A stretch of 64,000 nucleotides of DNA from Pollutimonas harenae (GTDB lineage: Bacteria; Pseudomonadota; Gammaproteobacteria; Burkholderiales; Burkholderiaceae_B), in assembly GCF_004153685.1 (NCBI RefSeq), contig NZ_SDQD01000002.1, forward strand, positions 496,001-560,000, given 5' to 3'. Shown here piece by piece: positions 1 through 8,574 of this stretch. The translations under genes were made by a program, and so were the position numbers. How positions within the stretch are numbered: the stretch's first letter is position 1; every line of letters starts with the position of its first letter. The notes under the pieces were generated by a model. The model worked only from the letters and a program-made list of their open reading frames with translations. It was not told the DNA's origin and ran no database searches.

Positions 1-1322
1 TGCGCGAATGGCAATACCAGGAGGGCTTGCGTGGTTACCTCGAAGAGGCCTTGGGCGATACCGAAAAAATCATTCCTTTACTTGAAGGCAAGCAGTATGC
101 TGCCGACGACGACGAGTCTTACGCTGAAGGCGAGGGGGCACAGTGGGTGATCGCCTGGACGCTCGAGGGCCAGGTGGTGCGCGAGTCCTACGTCAATCTG
201 ATTGCCACGACTGCCGGCGGTACCCACGAGGCGGGCTTGCGCGATGGTTTGTTCAATGCCGTCAAGTCCTTTGCCGAACTGCATAGCCTTATTCCCAAAG
301 GTGTCAAGCTGCTTGCCGAAGACGTCTTCGCCCGGGCCAGCTTTGTACTGTCGGCCAAAGTGCTCGATCCGCAGTTTCAGGGTCAGATCAAAGAAAAACT
401 CAATAGCCGGGACGCCGTCCGGCTGGTGGGCGGTTTCGTCAAGAACGCGCTCGACCTTTGGCTGAATGCCAATGTCGAATACGGCAAGAAGTTGGCTGAC
501 GCCGCAATCCGGCAGGCGCAAGCCCGGGCCCGCTCGGCCAAGAAAGTTGAAAAGCGCAAGAGTTCAGGTGTGGCGGTCCTTCCCGGCAAACTAACTGACT
601 GTGAGTCTGATGATGTCTCGCGTACCGAGCTGTTCCTGGTCGAGGGTGACTCGGCTGGCGGGTCGGCAAAAATGGGTCGTAGCAAAGAGTTCCAGGCGAT
701 TCTTCCTCTGCGCGGCAAGGTGCTGAATTCCTGGGAAGTCGATCGCGACAGGTTGTTCGCCAATAACGAAATTCACGATATAGCCGTGGCTATCGGGGTC
801 GATCCACACGGGCCGAACGACACGCCCGATTTGTCCGGTCTGCGCTACGGCCACATTTGCATCCTGTCGGACGCTGACGTCGACGGTTCACATATCCAGG
901 TTTTGCTGCTTACTTTATTCTTCAGACATTTTCCCAAGCTGATCGATGCAGGCCATGTATATATTGCACGGCCGCCCTTGTTCCGTGTCGATGTACCCGC
1001 CGCCGGTAAACGGCCGGCCCGCAAGGTGTATTGCCTCGATCAAGCCGAGCTGGATATCGTCCAGGACAAGCTGCGCAAGGAAGGCGTGCGCGAGGGATCA
1101 TGGAGCATCAGCCGCTTCAAGGGGCTGGGCGAAATGAGCGCTGAACAGCTTTGGGATACCACCATGAATCCCGATACACGACGCCTGATGCCGGTTACTT
1201 GCGGCGAGCTGGGCACGTCCGGCACCACCGCAATGTTCGATATGCTGATGGGCAAGGGCGAGTCTGCTCAGCGCCGCGTCTGGCTCGAAGAAAAAGGCAA
1301 TCTGGCCGAGATCGACGTTTAG
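1..1322 (+). CDS. parE: DNA topoisomerase IV subunit B, C-terminal part
   Basis: The reading frame is already open at base 3, so this is the last 439 codons of a gene that begins upstream; the TTG at 27 lies inside the gene and is not its start. ParE supplies the ATPase and TOPRIM parts of topoisomerase IV, which decatenates daughter chromosomes together with ParC. The TOPRIM motif EGDSAGGSAK (bases about 642-671), PLRGKVLN and the metal-binding LSDADVDGSHI (around 869) are intact, and the C-terminal RFKGLGEM block typical of GyrB/ParE is present. parC follows 36 bases downstream, so the two are probably co-transcribed. GyrB is the only real alternative; the neighbouring parC argues for ParE. 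Confidence 0.95.
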   Translation, partial: REWQYQEGLRGYLEEALGDTEKIIPLLEGKQYAADDDESYAEGEGAQWVIAWTLEGQVVRESYVNLIATTAGGTHEAGLRDGLFNAVKSFAELHSLIPKGVKLLAEDVFARASFVLSAKVLDPQFQGQIKEKLNSRDAVRLVGGFVKNALDLWLNANVEYGKKLADAAIRQAQARARSAKKVEKRKSSGVAVLPGKLTDCESDDVSRTELFLVEGDSAGGSAKMGRSKEFQAILPLRGKVLNSWEVDRDRLFANNEIHDIAVAIGVDPHGPNDTPDLSGLRYGHICILSDADVDGSHIQVLLLTLFFRHFPKLIDAGHVYIARPPLFRVDVPAAGKRPARKVYCLDQAELDIVQDKLRKEGVREGSWSISRFKGLGEMSAEQLWDTTMNPDTRRLMPVTCGELGTSGTTAMFDMLMGKGESAQRRVWLEEKGNLAEIDV

Positions 1323-1358
1323 TCGTGCAGCCGGTCTTAACACATACCGAGATACAAG

Positions 1359-3662
1359 ATGGATAGTACACAAGCAGGTCTGTTCGATGGCGAACAGGGT
1401 GGTGACGACATCGCTCTGGCACATTATGCCGAGCAAGCTTATCTGGATTACGCAGTTTCCGTAGTGCGCGGGCGGGCTCTGCCGGACGTGGCTGACGGAC
1501 AAAAGCCCGTGCAGCGACGCATTCTCTATGCCATGCAGGCCATGGGCCTGGGACCAAGTGCAAAACCCGTCAAGTCTGCCCGTGTGGTGGGTGATGTGTT
1601 GGGCAAATATCATCCGCATGGCGACCAAGCGGCGTACGATGCCATGGTGCGTATGGCACAGGACTTCGTGCTGCGCTACCCTTTGGTCGACGGCCAAGGC
1701 AACTTCGGCTCGCGCGATGGCGATAATGCCGCCGCCATGCGTTATACCGAAGCACGCCTGACCCCATTTGCCCGAGTCTTGCTGGATGAGCTGGACGAAG
1801 GCACTGTCGACTTCGTTCCCAATTATGACGGTAGCCAGAAAGAACCCGTGCTGCTGCCGGCGCGCCTGCCAGTGATGTTGCTGAATGGGGCATCAGGTAT
1901 TGCGGTGGGTATGGCAACCGAAATTCCATCCCACAATCTGCGTGAGGTAGCTCGGGCCTGCGTAGCCATGATACGTAACCCCAAGCTGCCGGACGAAGAA
2001 CTGTACACACTGGTGCCTGGCCCCGACTTCGCTGGTGGTGGTCAGATCATCACGTCGGCAGCCGATATCGCGCATATCTACGATAGTGGCAGGGGAGCCA
2101 TCAAGGCCAGGGCGCGCTGGCAGTTCGAAGAACTGGCACGCGGACAGTGGCAACTGGTGGTCAATGAGTTGCCTCCGGGCACTTCTGCTCAAAAAGTGCT
2201 CGAAGAAATCGAGGATCGAACCAACCCCAAGGTCAAGACCGGCAAGAAGAGCCTCACTCCCGAGCAGCAGCAAACCAAAGCCCTGATGCTGGGGCTCCTC
2301 GACGCAGTACGCGATGAGTCAGGCAAAGATGCCGCCGTGCGCCTGGTGTTTGAGCCTAAAACGAGCCGCATAGACCGCGATGAGTTCGTCAATATGCTGT
2401 TGGCGCAAACCAGCATGGAAGGCAGTGTTTCGATCAATCTGGTGTGCATAGGCACCGATGGGCGGCCAGGCCAGCGCTCCTTGCGGCAGGTGTTGACCGA
2501 ATGGCTGGGTTTCCGTGCCCACACCATGACACGCCGTACCCAGTACCGCCTGGATAAGGTTACCGACCGTATCCATGTGCTGGAAGGCCGCATGGTCGTC
2601 TACCTGAATGTGGACGAGGTCATTCAGACCATACGCGAGTCGGATGAGCCGCGTGCAGCCCTGATGCAGCGCTTTGACTTAAGTGAACGACAGGCTGAAG
2701 ACATCCTGGAAATGCGCTTGCGTCAACTGGCTCGTCTAGAGGGGTTCAAGATAGAGAAAGAACTGGCCTCGCAGCGTGACGAGCAGGCCACGCTACGTGA
2801 CTTGCTGGACAACCCTGGCACATTCAAGCGCCTGATGATCAAGGAAATTGAAGCAGACGCCAAACAGTATGGTGACGACCGGCGCACCCTGATCGAGGCT
2901 GCCGAGCGCGCAATACTTGAAAATCGGGTTGTCGAAGAACCCGTCACGGTTATTATTTCTCAGAAAGGCTGGCTACGCAGCCGTCAGGGGCATGGCCACG
3001 ACGCCAGTCAATTCAATTTCAAGGCTGGCGATGGCTTGTACGATGCGATCGAGTGTCTGAGCACAGAAGAGCTGGTTGCATTCTCCAACACAGGCCGTGT
3101 TTATACCGTTGCCGTATCGAGCCTGCCTTCTGCGCGAGGAGACGGGCAACCGGTGACGTCCATGATAGAAATTGAGTCTGGCAGCCGTATTACGCATATG
3201 ATTGCCGGGAACGCGCAGCATCGTTACGTGCTGGGTACGCAGTCGGGCTATGGATTCATCACTACCCTGAAAGACTTGACGACGCGCCAGCGTGCCGGCA
3301 AGCAGTTCATGACGCTGGACGATGGCGACATGCTGATCAAGCCTTTGCGTTTACGCGATACCGATCAGCACCTGGCCATGCTGACCAGAAAAGGGCGTTT
3401 CCTGGTGGTGGCCCTCTCCGAGCTGAAACGACTGTCTGGCGGTGGTCGGGGTACCATACTGATGGGACTGGATGCGGGTGATATGCTGGCTCAATGGGTG
3501 GCTGTGGGACCCAATGGTATTTTGGCCAAAGGCGTATATCGCAATCGCGATGTGGTCGAAACCCTGGGCCCGGATTTCCTGGATGAATACCTGGGCAAAC
3601 GGGCACGCAAGGGGAAAAACCTCTCCGTCAAAGTCAAGCAGCCCCAGCTTTTGCCTGCCTGA
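1359..3662 (+). CDS. parC: DNA topoisomerase IV subunit A
   Basis: A 767-residue protein, the usual ParC length. It cleaves and rejoins DNA through the active-site tyrosine in [10 protein letters not shown] (Tyr129) as a heterotetramer with ParE. The quinolone-determining region reads [16 protein letters not shown] (residues 82-97). The residue matching Ser80 of E. coli ParC is Gln90, and the one matching Glu84 is Asp94. The remaining half is the five/six-bladed DNA-wrapping C-terminal domain, without an obvious acidic GyrA-type tail. The start ATG at 1359 lies 36 bases after parE. A hairpin-like repeat (3681-3697) follows the stop but has no good T-run. Confidence 0.95.
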   Translation: MDSTQAGLFDGEQGGDDIALAHYAEQAYLDYAVSVVRGRALPDVADGQKPVQRRILYAMQAMGLGPSAKPVKSARVVGDVLGKYHPHGDQAAYDAMVRMAQDFVLRYPLVDGQGNFGSRDGDNAAAMRYTEARLTPFARVLLDELDEGTVDFVPNYDGSQKEPVLLPARLPVMLLNGASGIAVGMATEIPSHNLREVARACVAMIRNPKLPDEELYTLVPGPDFAGGGQIITSAADIAHIYDSGRGAIKARARWQFEELARGQWQLVVNELPPGTSAQKVLEEIEDRTNPKVKTGKKSLTPEQQQTKALMLGLLDAVRDESGKDAAVRLVFEPKTSRIDRDEFVNMLLAQTSMEGSVSINLVCIGTDGRPGQRSLRQVLTEWLGFRAHTMTRRTQYRLDKVTDRIHVLEGRMVVYLNVDEVIQTIRESDEPRAALMQRFDLSERQAEDILEMRLRQLARLEGFKIEKELASQRDEQATLRDLLDNPGTFKRLMIKEIEADAKQYGDDRRTLIEAAERAILENRVVEEPVTVIISQKGWLRSRQGHGHDASQFNFKAGDGLYDAIECLSTEELVAFSNTGRVYTVAVSSLPSARGDGQPVTSMIEIESGSRITHMIAGNAQHRYVLGTQSGYGFITTLKDLTTRQRAGKQFMTLDDGDMLIKPLRLRDTDQHLAMLTRKGRFLVVALSELKRLSGGGRGTILMGLDAGDMLAQWVAVGPNGILAKGVYRNRDVVETLGPDFLDEYLGKRARKGKNLSVKVKQPQLLPA

Positions 3663-3775
3663 GATATCCCGTGGCAAGACAGCGCTGAACCAGCGCTTTC
3701 GTTGCCAGGGCTTGTTCTGGGTTTACATGGTTAAAATTGTTGGTATCTTTCACATTATCCTTTTGTTCAGACCTT

Positions 3776-4810
3776 ATGAGTTTCAAAGTCTCGGTTCAGC
3801 CCAGCAATCATGAATTCACCGTCGAGGACGGGCAGTCCGTACTGGATGCAGCTCTGGCTGCGGGTATCGTCCTGCCATATAGCTGTCGCAATGGTGCGTG
3901 TTCTACTTGCAAGGGTAAAGTGCTGGAGGGCTCTTACGATGCGGGGCCCAACCCGGCACAAATTCTTGCACCCGAAGAACTGGAGCAAGGCTATACCCTG
4001 TTTTGCCAGGCGCACCCAACCTCCGATCTGGTGATAGAGGCACACGAAATCCGCATGGCCAGCGATATCCAGATACGCAAGATGCCGTCGCGGGTCATGG
4101 CGATGGAGCAAGTCGCCACCGATGTCATGGTGGTCAAGCTGCAATTGCCTACAGCCGATCCTTTCCGCTATTACGCCGGCCAGTATCTTGAATTTATCCT
4201 GAAGGATGGCAAGCGGCGCAGCTATTCCATGGCTACACCTCCGGCAGACAGCAATCTGGTCGAACTGCATATCCGGCATACACCCGGCGGACGCTTTACC
4301 GACCACGTATTTGGGGCGGGCGAAACACAAATGAAAGTGCGGGAGATCTTGCGGGTTGAAGGGCCTTTTGGTTCGTTCTTCCTGCGTGACGACAGCAACA
4401 AGCCTTTGGTATTTTTGGCCAGTGGGACGGGTTTTGCGCCTATCAAGGCCATTGTCGAGCGCATGGTGCAGGAAGGCGTCTCGCAACCTGCCGTGCTTTA
4501 TTGGGGTGGGCGCCGTCCGGCCGACCTGTATATGCAAGAGCAAGCTCGGCAGTGGGAGCAAGACTTGCCCGATTTCCGTTTCATTCCGGTTGTTTCCGAG
4601 GCACAAGCTGAAGATGCCTGGGACGGGCGTACCGGTTTTGTGCACCAGGCGGTCCTGCAAGACATTCCCGATCTGTCGTCATACCAAGTCTATGCCTGTG
4701 GTGCTCCAGTCATGGTCGATAGCGCACGCAAAGATTTCATTCACCAGGGTGGCTTGCCCGAAGAAGAGTTCTTTGCCGATGCTTTCACCACCGAGGCTGA
4801 CGCAGTCTAA
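3776..4810 (+). CDS. 2Fe-2S ferredoxin / FAD-NAD(P)H reductase flavoprotein
   Basis: A 344-residue electron-transfer flavoprotein often annotated as 'CDP-6-deoxy-delta-3,4-glucoseen reductase' in betaproteobacteria, a name that over-specifies the substrate. The N-terminus is a plant-type 2Fe-2S domain with Cys37, Cys42, Cys45 and Cys77. The FAD-binding block (RRSYSMATPP) and the NAD-binding block (LVFLASGTGFAPIKAI) follow, giving the layout of phenol hydroxylase or CMP reductase electron-transfer components. The ATG at 3776 is chosen because it begins directly at the ferredoxin fold (MSFKVSVQ); a TTG at 3737 would add 13 residues with no homology-like features. No partner oxygenase gene lies next to it, so its electron acceptor cannot be named. 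Confidence 0.85.
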   Translation: MSFKVSVQPSNHEFTVEDGQSVLDAALAAGIVLPYSCRNGACSTCKGKVLEGSYDAGPNPAQILAPEELEQGYTLFCQAHPTSDLVIEAHEIRMASDIQIRKMPSRVMAMEQVATDVMVVKLQLPTADPFRYYAGQYLEFILKDGKRRSYSMATPPADSNLVELHIRHTPGGRFTDHVFGAGETQMKVREILRVEGPFGSFFLRDDSNKPLVFLASGTGFAPIKAIVERMVQEGVSQPAVLYWGGRRPADLYMQEQARQWEQDLPDFRFIPVVSEAQAEDAWDGRTGFVHQAVLQDIPDLSSYQVYACGAPVMVDSARKDFIHQGGLPEEEFFADAFTTEADAV

Positions 4811-4875
4811 GCGCCGGCCATTCCTGGAACAGATATTCGGGGCGCGCCGCCCAATCAGTGTCAAAGGAGACATGC

Positions 4876-6129
4876 ATGAAAATTGCGGTGCTGGGTAGCG
4901 GTATTATCGGCGTATCCACTGCGTGGTGGCTTAATCAGGCAGGTCACGAGGTCGTCGTGATTGACCGCGAAAGTGGGCCTGCCCAGGAAACCAGCCGCGC
5001 CAATGGTGGCCAGATTTCAGTGTCGTACTCCGAGCCCTGGGCCAATCCACAGGCACCGCTCAAGCTGTTGCGCTGGCTGTTCCAGGATAACTCTCCCATG
5101 CTGTTCCGGCCGCAGTTCGATCTCAGGCAGTGGTGGTGGGGCTTGATGTTTTTGCGTGAGTGCCTGCCGGGCCGGGTAGCGCCCAATATACGTGCCATGG
5201 TGCGTATGGCTGAATATAGTCGCAATACTCTGCAGGCCATGCGTAGCGAATTGGGTATTGAATACCACCATCTTGAGCGCGGCATACTGAATTTTTACAG
5301 AGATCAGGCAGAGTTCGAAAACTCCCAGCGAATGGCCGGCGTGATGCGTGATTTCGGTGTGGATCGCCGTATTGTCAGTACCGACGAAATCGTGCAGATT
5401 GAACCCGCCCTGGAAAGAGTGCGTCATACCATTGTTGGTGGTGACTACACGGCCGAGGACGAATCCGGCGATATCTACCTGTTTACAACAGCTTTGGCCG
5501 AGCAAGCACGCCATGCAGGCGTCGAGTTCCGCTTTGCTACGCAAATCAGCCGTCTGTTACCGGCTGGCGGACAGATACAGGGAGTTGAAGTCGTCAACCC
5601 CGATGGCTTGTACGATACGGTCAGGGCAGATGCCTATGTGGCTGCGCTGGGTTCGTTTACCCCCGCGCTTGTCACGCCGCTGGGGGTGCCATGCAATGTG
5701 TATCCTGCAAAAGGCTATTCAGCTACTTTCGATATCGTTGATGAGCTGGCAGCGCCCACTGTCAGCCTGACCGACAGCGCTCATAAGGTGGTGTATTCCC
5801 GCCTGGGCAATCAGTTGCGTATGGCAGGTACTGCCGAATTGTCAGGTTATTCGCGCGCGCTTAATACAAACCGTTGCGAAAATTTGACCCAACTCGCTCA
5901 AGAACTGTTCCCAACGGCCCTTGCTTTTGATAACGTACGCTACTGGTCTGGATTGCGACCAACAACGCCGTCCAATGTTCCGCTCATAGGTAGAACGAAA
6001 ATTCAGAATCTGTACCTGAACACCGGGCATGGTTCTTTGGGCTGGACTATGGGCGTAGGCTCCGGACGTGCACTGGCAGATCTGATTTGCGGTTGCAAGC
6101 CAGAACCCGATTTCCCTTTTTTAGGCTAA
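4876..6129 (+). CDS. dadA: D-amino acid dehydrogenase, small subunit
   Basis: A 417-residue FAD-dependent DAO-family enzyme that oxidises D-amino acids (classically D-alanine) to 2-oxo acids at the inner membrane, passing electrons to the quinone pool. The N-terminal Rossmann motif is VLGSGIIGVSTAWWL, and the following SRANGGQISVSYSEPWANP block is characteristic of DadA. The ATG at 4876 has AAGGAG at 4864-4869; the GTG at 4858 lies on top of that ribosome site and is less likely. The binding-protein gene begins 6 bases after the stop, so the two are probably co-transcribed. No alanine racemase (dadX) is adjacent. Confidence 0.9.
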   Translation: MKIAVLGSGIIGVSTAWWLNQAGHEVVVIDRESGPAQETSRANGGQISVSYSEPWANPQAPLKLLRWLFQDNSPMLFRPQFDLRQWWWGLMFLRECLPGRVAPNIRAMVRMAEYSRNTLQAMRSELGIEYHHLERGILNFYRDQAEFENSQRMAGVMRDFGVDRRIVSTDEIVQIEPALERVRHTIVGGDYTAEDESGDIYLFTTALAEQARHAGVEFRFATQISRLLPAGGQIQGVEVVNPDGLYDTVRADAYVAALGSFTPALVTPLGVPCNVYPAKGYSATFDIVDELAAPTVSLTDSAHKVVYSRLGNQLRMAGTAELSGYSRALNTNRCENLTQLAQELFPTALAFDNVRYWSGLRPTTPSNVPLIGRTKIQNLYLNTGHGSLGWTMGVGSGRALADLICGCKPEPDFPFLG

Positions 6130-6135
6130 GTTTTT

Positions 6136-7458
6136 ATGAAGCTATCTTGGTTTTTCGACGCCCTGCGTACGGGGCGTACGGCTGCGTGCGTAAGCGCAGG
6201 CGCGATCTTGCTGTCTTCCACGGCGGCCGTCGCCGCAACCGATATTGTGCTGTGGCACTCGCTCAGCCCCCACAACGAAGACATATTCGAAGATCTGGTC
6301 AAGGATTTCAATAAAGAACAGGACGGGGTCAGAGTCAAGCTGAAGTCCTTTGACAGCGAAGCAGCCATCGAAACGGCCCTGGCAACTGAAAAAAAACGCG
6401 ATAACAGGCCACAACTGGTACAGCTAGATGACGACCGGTCGCCCGAGGAGGTGGCCGGCCGCTCGTATATTCAGCCCTTGAATACTTTGCTGGCCAAGTA
6501 TCCGATCAAGGATGCCAAATGGTTTCTATCGGACAAAAACACCTTTGCTCGTGACGCCAAGGGTCGCCTGCTGGCTTTTCCTTATATGGTCGATATTCCC
6601 GTCATGTACTACAACATCGACGCGTTCAAGAAGGCCAACCTTCAGCCCACAGTACCCGCGCGTGACTGGGCCAAGCTGCAGGCCCAGTTGGTGACACTGG
6701 CCAATAACGGCTCGCGTAAATGCCCCTTGACCAGCGATCAGCCAGTATCGGTCAACCTGGAAAACCTGGCAGCCGTGAATAATCAGCTATACGCAACCAA
6801 TCGTAACGGTCTGACAGGCAAAGGCAAGCCGGCATTTGCCTTTGATGTGCTGTACATACGCCACTTGTCCATGATGATCAGTTGGGTCAAGTCTGAGCTC
6901 ATGGTCAAGCCTGAGTTCAATGCCAATGCCACCAAGCGCTTTGCCAACAGTGAATGTGCGGTATTGTTTTCAACCTCCAGCAATATTGGCTGGTTCCGCG
7001 ATAGCAGCAAGCTTGACTTTTCCTTGACGGGCCTGCCGTACTATCCGGCAATTACACCCAAGCCCGGCAATGCCTTTGTGGGTGGTTCGGCCTTGTGGGT
7101 TACATCCGGCCATTCCAAGGAAAGCGACGCCGCCAGTGCGAAGTTTCTGGCCTGGCTCGCCCAACCCAAGCGTGCGGCGCAGTGGCACCAGGACACGGGG
7201 TTTTTGCCCCTTACCGAGCAGGCGTTTAAAGAGACCGACAAGAGTTTCTACAAGAAGCTGGGTGACTGGCGTGAGCTGATTGCTGCATACCAAAAAGATC
7301 CGGCTGCCAATGGCCGCGGTTTTCGCATAGACAACTATCCGCAAATCCGGGCCATGTTCCACGAGACGCTGGAAAAAGCCCTGAGCGGTAACCAGACGGC
7401 ACCTACAGCTCTTAAGACTGCGGCGGCACAGGCGAGCAAGTTGATGAGTAAAAAATAA
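6136..7458 (+). CDS. UgpB-like periplasmic substrate-binding protein (orphan)
   Basis: A 440-residue extracellular solute-binding protein of the sn-glycerol-3-phosphate/sugar class. It has a Sec signal peptide (hydrophobic core about residues 17-33, likely cut after AVA, residue 33). UgpB-like hallmarks include an early WHSL, the LLAFPYMVDIPVMYYNIDAF block, an ECAV motif, and near the end FVGGSALWV and AAQWHQDTGFLPLT. Permease and ATPase genes are absent on both sides, so it must either serve a transporter encoded elsewhere or have another role. It follows dadA by 6 bases and ends before a strong terminator. The ligand cannot be read from the sequence. Confidence 0.85.
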   Translation: MKLSWFFDALRTGRTAACVSAGAILLSSTAAVAATDIVLWHSLSPHNEDIFEDLVKDFNKEQDGVRVKLKSFDSEAAIETALATEKKRDNRPQLVQLDDDRSPEEVAGRSYIQPLNTLLAKYPIKDAKWFLSDKNTFARDAKGRLLAFPYMVDIPVMYYNIDAFKKANLQPTVPARDWAKLQAQLVTLANNGSRKCPLTSDQPVSVNLENLAAVNNQLYATNRNGLTGKGKPAFAFDVLYIRHLSMMISWVKSELMVKPEFNANATKRFANSECAVLFSTSSNIGWFRDSSKLDFSLTGLPYYPAITPKPGNAFVGGSALWVTSGHSKESDAASAKFLAWLAQPKRAAQWHQDTGFLPLTEQAFKETDKSFYKKLGDWRELIAAYQKDPAANGRGFRIDNYPQIRAMFHETLEKALSGNQTAPTALKTAAAQASKLMSKK

Positions 7459-7555
7459 GCAGTGTGTGCTGGTCATCACTCCCGCCGAAAGGCCCTGAGT
7501 GAATGATGGGTGGACAAGCATGCGACATATTCCCGATGTTGCATGCAAGCTTGAA

Positions 7556-7598
7556 AATAAAGCCAAGCAGCTGATTTTGCTTGGCTTTATTGTTTTTT
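7556..7598 (+). terminator. Rho-independent terminator after the binding-protein gene
   Basis: A perfect 14-bp stem (7556-7569 with 7578-7591) closes an 8-base loop and is followed by G and six T. It ends the dadA/binding-protein unit and separates it from the pilus locus. Confidence 0.9.
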
Positions 7599-7673
7599 GC
7601 GGTAGCGATAAAAGCTTCTATCCGTATAAGCCGGACTGTTGTGTGGCAGCGCCATGAACGCAAGATAGACCAG

Positions 7674-7692
7674 AACGCCAAAGGGTGGCGTT
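7674..7692 (+). promoter_or_regulatory. Hairpin in the leader of the pilus operon
   Basis: AACGCCA at 7674-7680 pairs with TGGCGTT at 7686-7692 around a 5-base loop AAGGG, followed by the T-rich GGTTTCCTGTTTT. It lies 24 bases before the first pilus start codon. It could be an attenuator or a translational control element; this is inferred from position and base pairing only. Confidence 0.3.
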
Positions 7693-7716
7693 GGTTTCCT
7701 GTTTTGGGTGTGCGTC

Positions 7717-8574
7717 ATGGTGAAAATACTTGCTGCTTCGATAGTGTTGGTTTTGCTGCCTGCGTGCGCAGGGGCTCCTGACTGGTTCCCCTCCGCATTG
7801 CGGGCGGCAGGACCAGTCCAAAATCAGCACGAGTTGTCCGAGTTCAGCTTCGCATGGGAGCTGTCAGGCAACAGAGAGGTTGCTCCTTTGCAAATATTTG
7901 ACGACGGTCAGCGCGTCTGGCTGCAATTTGCGCCTGGGCAACCAATACCGGCAATATTTGAATTGCAGCCCGGCGGCGCACGTCCTTTGCCGTACACTCG
8001 CCAAGGTCCATACATTGTCCTGCCAAGTCTTTCCCAGCATCTGCAGTTCCAGGGCGGTGCATTGCAAAGTCAGGCAAAGCGTACAAAGGCGGTCCCCGCG
8101 CCAGCAACGCCAGCGCTCGACGCTCTGGCAACATCCGGGGTCGACTCCCAGGTAGTTGCACCAGCGCAAGATAAGTTACCTGCATTACAAGCGCTGCCAC
8201 CAGAGACCTCGATAGACGTAAAGGTGTTTGAGCCTATTGTCGTCGAGCCCGCCGCCGAATCCGTTGCTCCGATACTGGTGCAGCATTATGAAGTCAGCCC
8301 GCTCGATCTGACCTTGCGTGCGGCGCTGACCAAGTGGGCGGGTGCGGCAGGATGGACTTTCGAGCCCGAGCATTGGGCTCTGGATGTCGATATTCCCATT
8401 GTCGGATCAGCCAGCTTCGCCTTGCCATTCAAGCAGGCCGTTCAGGAGCTTGTGGCGTCAACCGAGCTGGCAGACAGGCCCTTGCAGCCTTGCTTCTACT
8501 CTAATCGGGTCTTGCGTGTCGTGCCTTATGCACAGCCCTGCAACAGAACCGTTGGAACCGCGAGGGTGTCGTAA
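7717..8574 (+). CDS. TcpQ/PilL-like pilus lipoprotein
   Basis: First gene of the type IVb pilus locus, 285 residues from the ATG at 7717. The lipobox LPAC puts the lipidated cysteine at residue 17, so the protein should be anchored in a membrane, probably the outer one. The first half resembles the beta-rich VirB9/TrbG-like part of R64 PilL-type proteins. A low-complexity Ala/Pro linker follows, and the last 100 residues (HYEVSPLDLTLRAALTKWAG through the final Cys pair) look like the TcpQ domain that helps TcpC/PilN secretins assemble. A GTG at 7708 is an alternative start adding three residues. Its stop overlaps the secretin start by one base. The TcpQ assignment is by motif pattern, not by search. 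Confidence 0.75.
   Translation: MVKILAASIVLVLLPACAGAPDWFPSALRAAGPVQNQHELSEFSFAWELSGNREVAPLQIFDDGQRVWLQFAPGQPIPAIFELQPGGARPLPYTRQGPYIVLPSLSQHLQFQGGALQSQAKRTKAVPAPATPALDALATSGVDSQVVAPAQDKLPALQALPPETSIDVKVFEPIVVEPAAESVAPILVQHYEVSPLDLTLRAALTKWAGAAGWTFEPEHWALDVDIPIVGSASFALPFKQAVQELVASTELADRPLQPCFYSNRVLRVVPYAQPCNRTVGTARVS

Noticed and set aside
27-1322. TTG at 27 as the start of a complete gene
   Set aside because: The frame is open to the window edge with ParE-like residues before it, so the gene is simply cut by the window.
3673-3706. Terminator after parC
   Set aside because: The AGCGCTG/CAGCGCT hairpin with outer GGCAA/TTGCC pairing lacks a T-run, so it is not called as a terminator.
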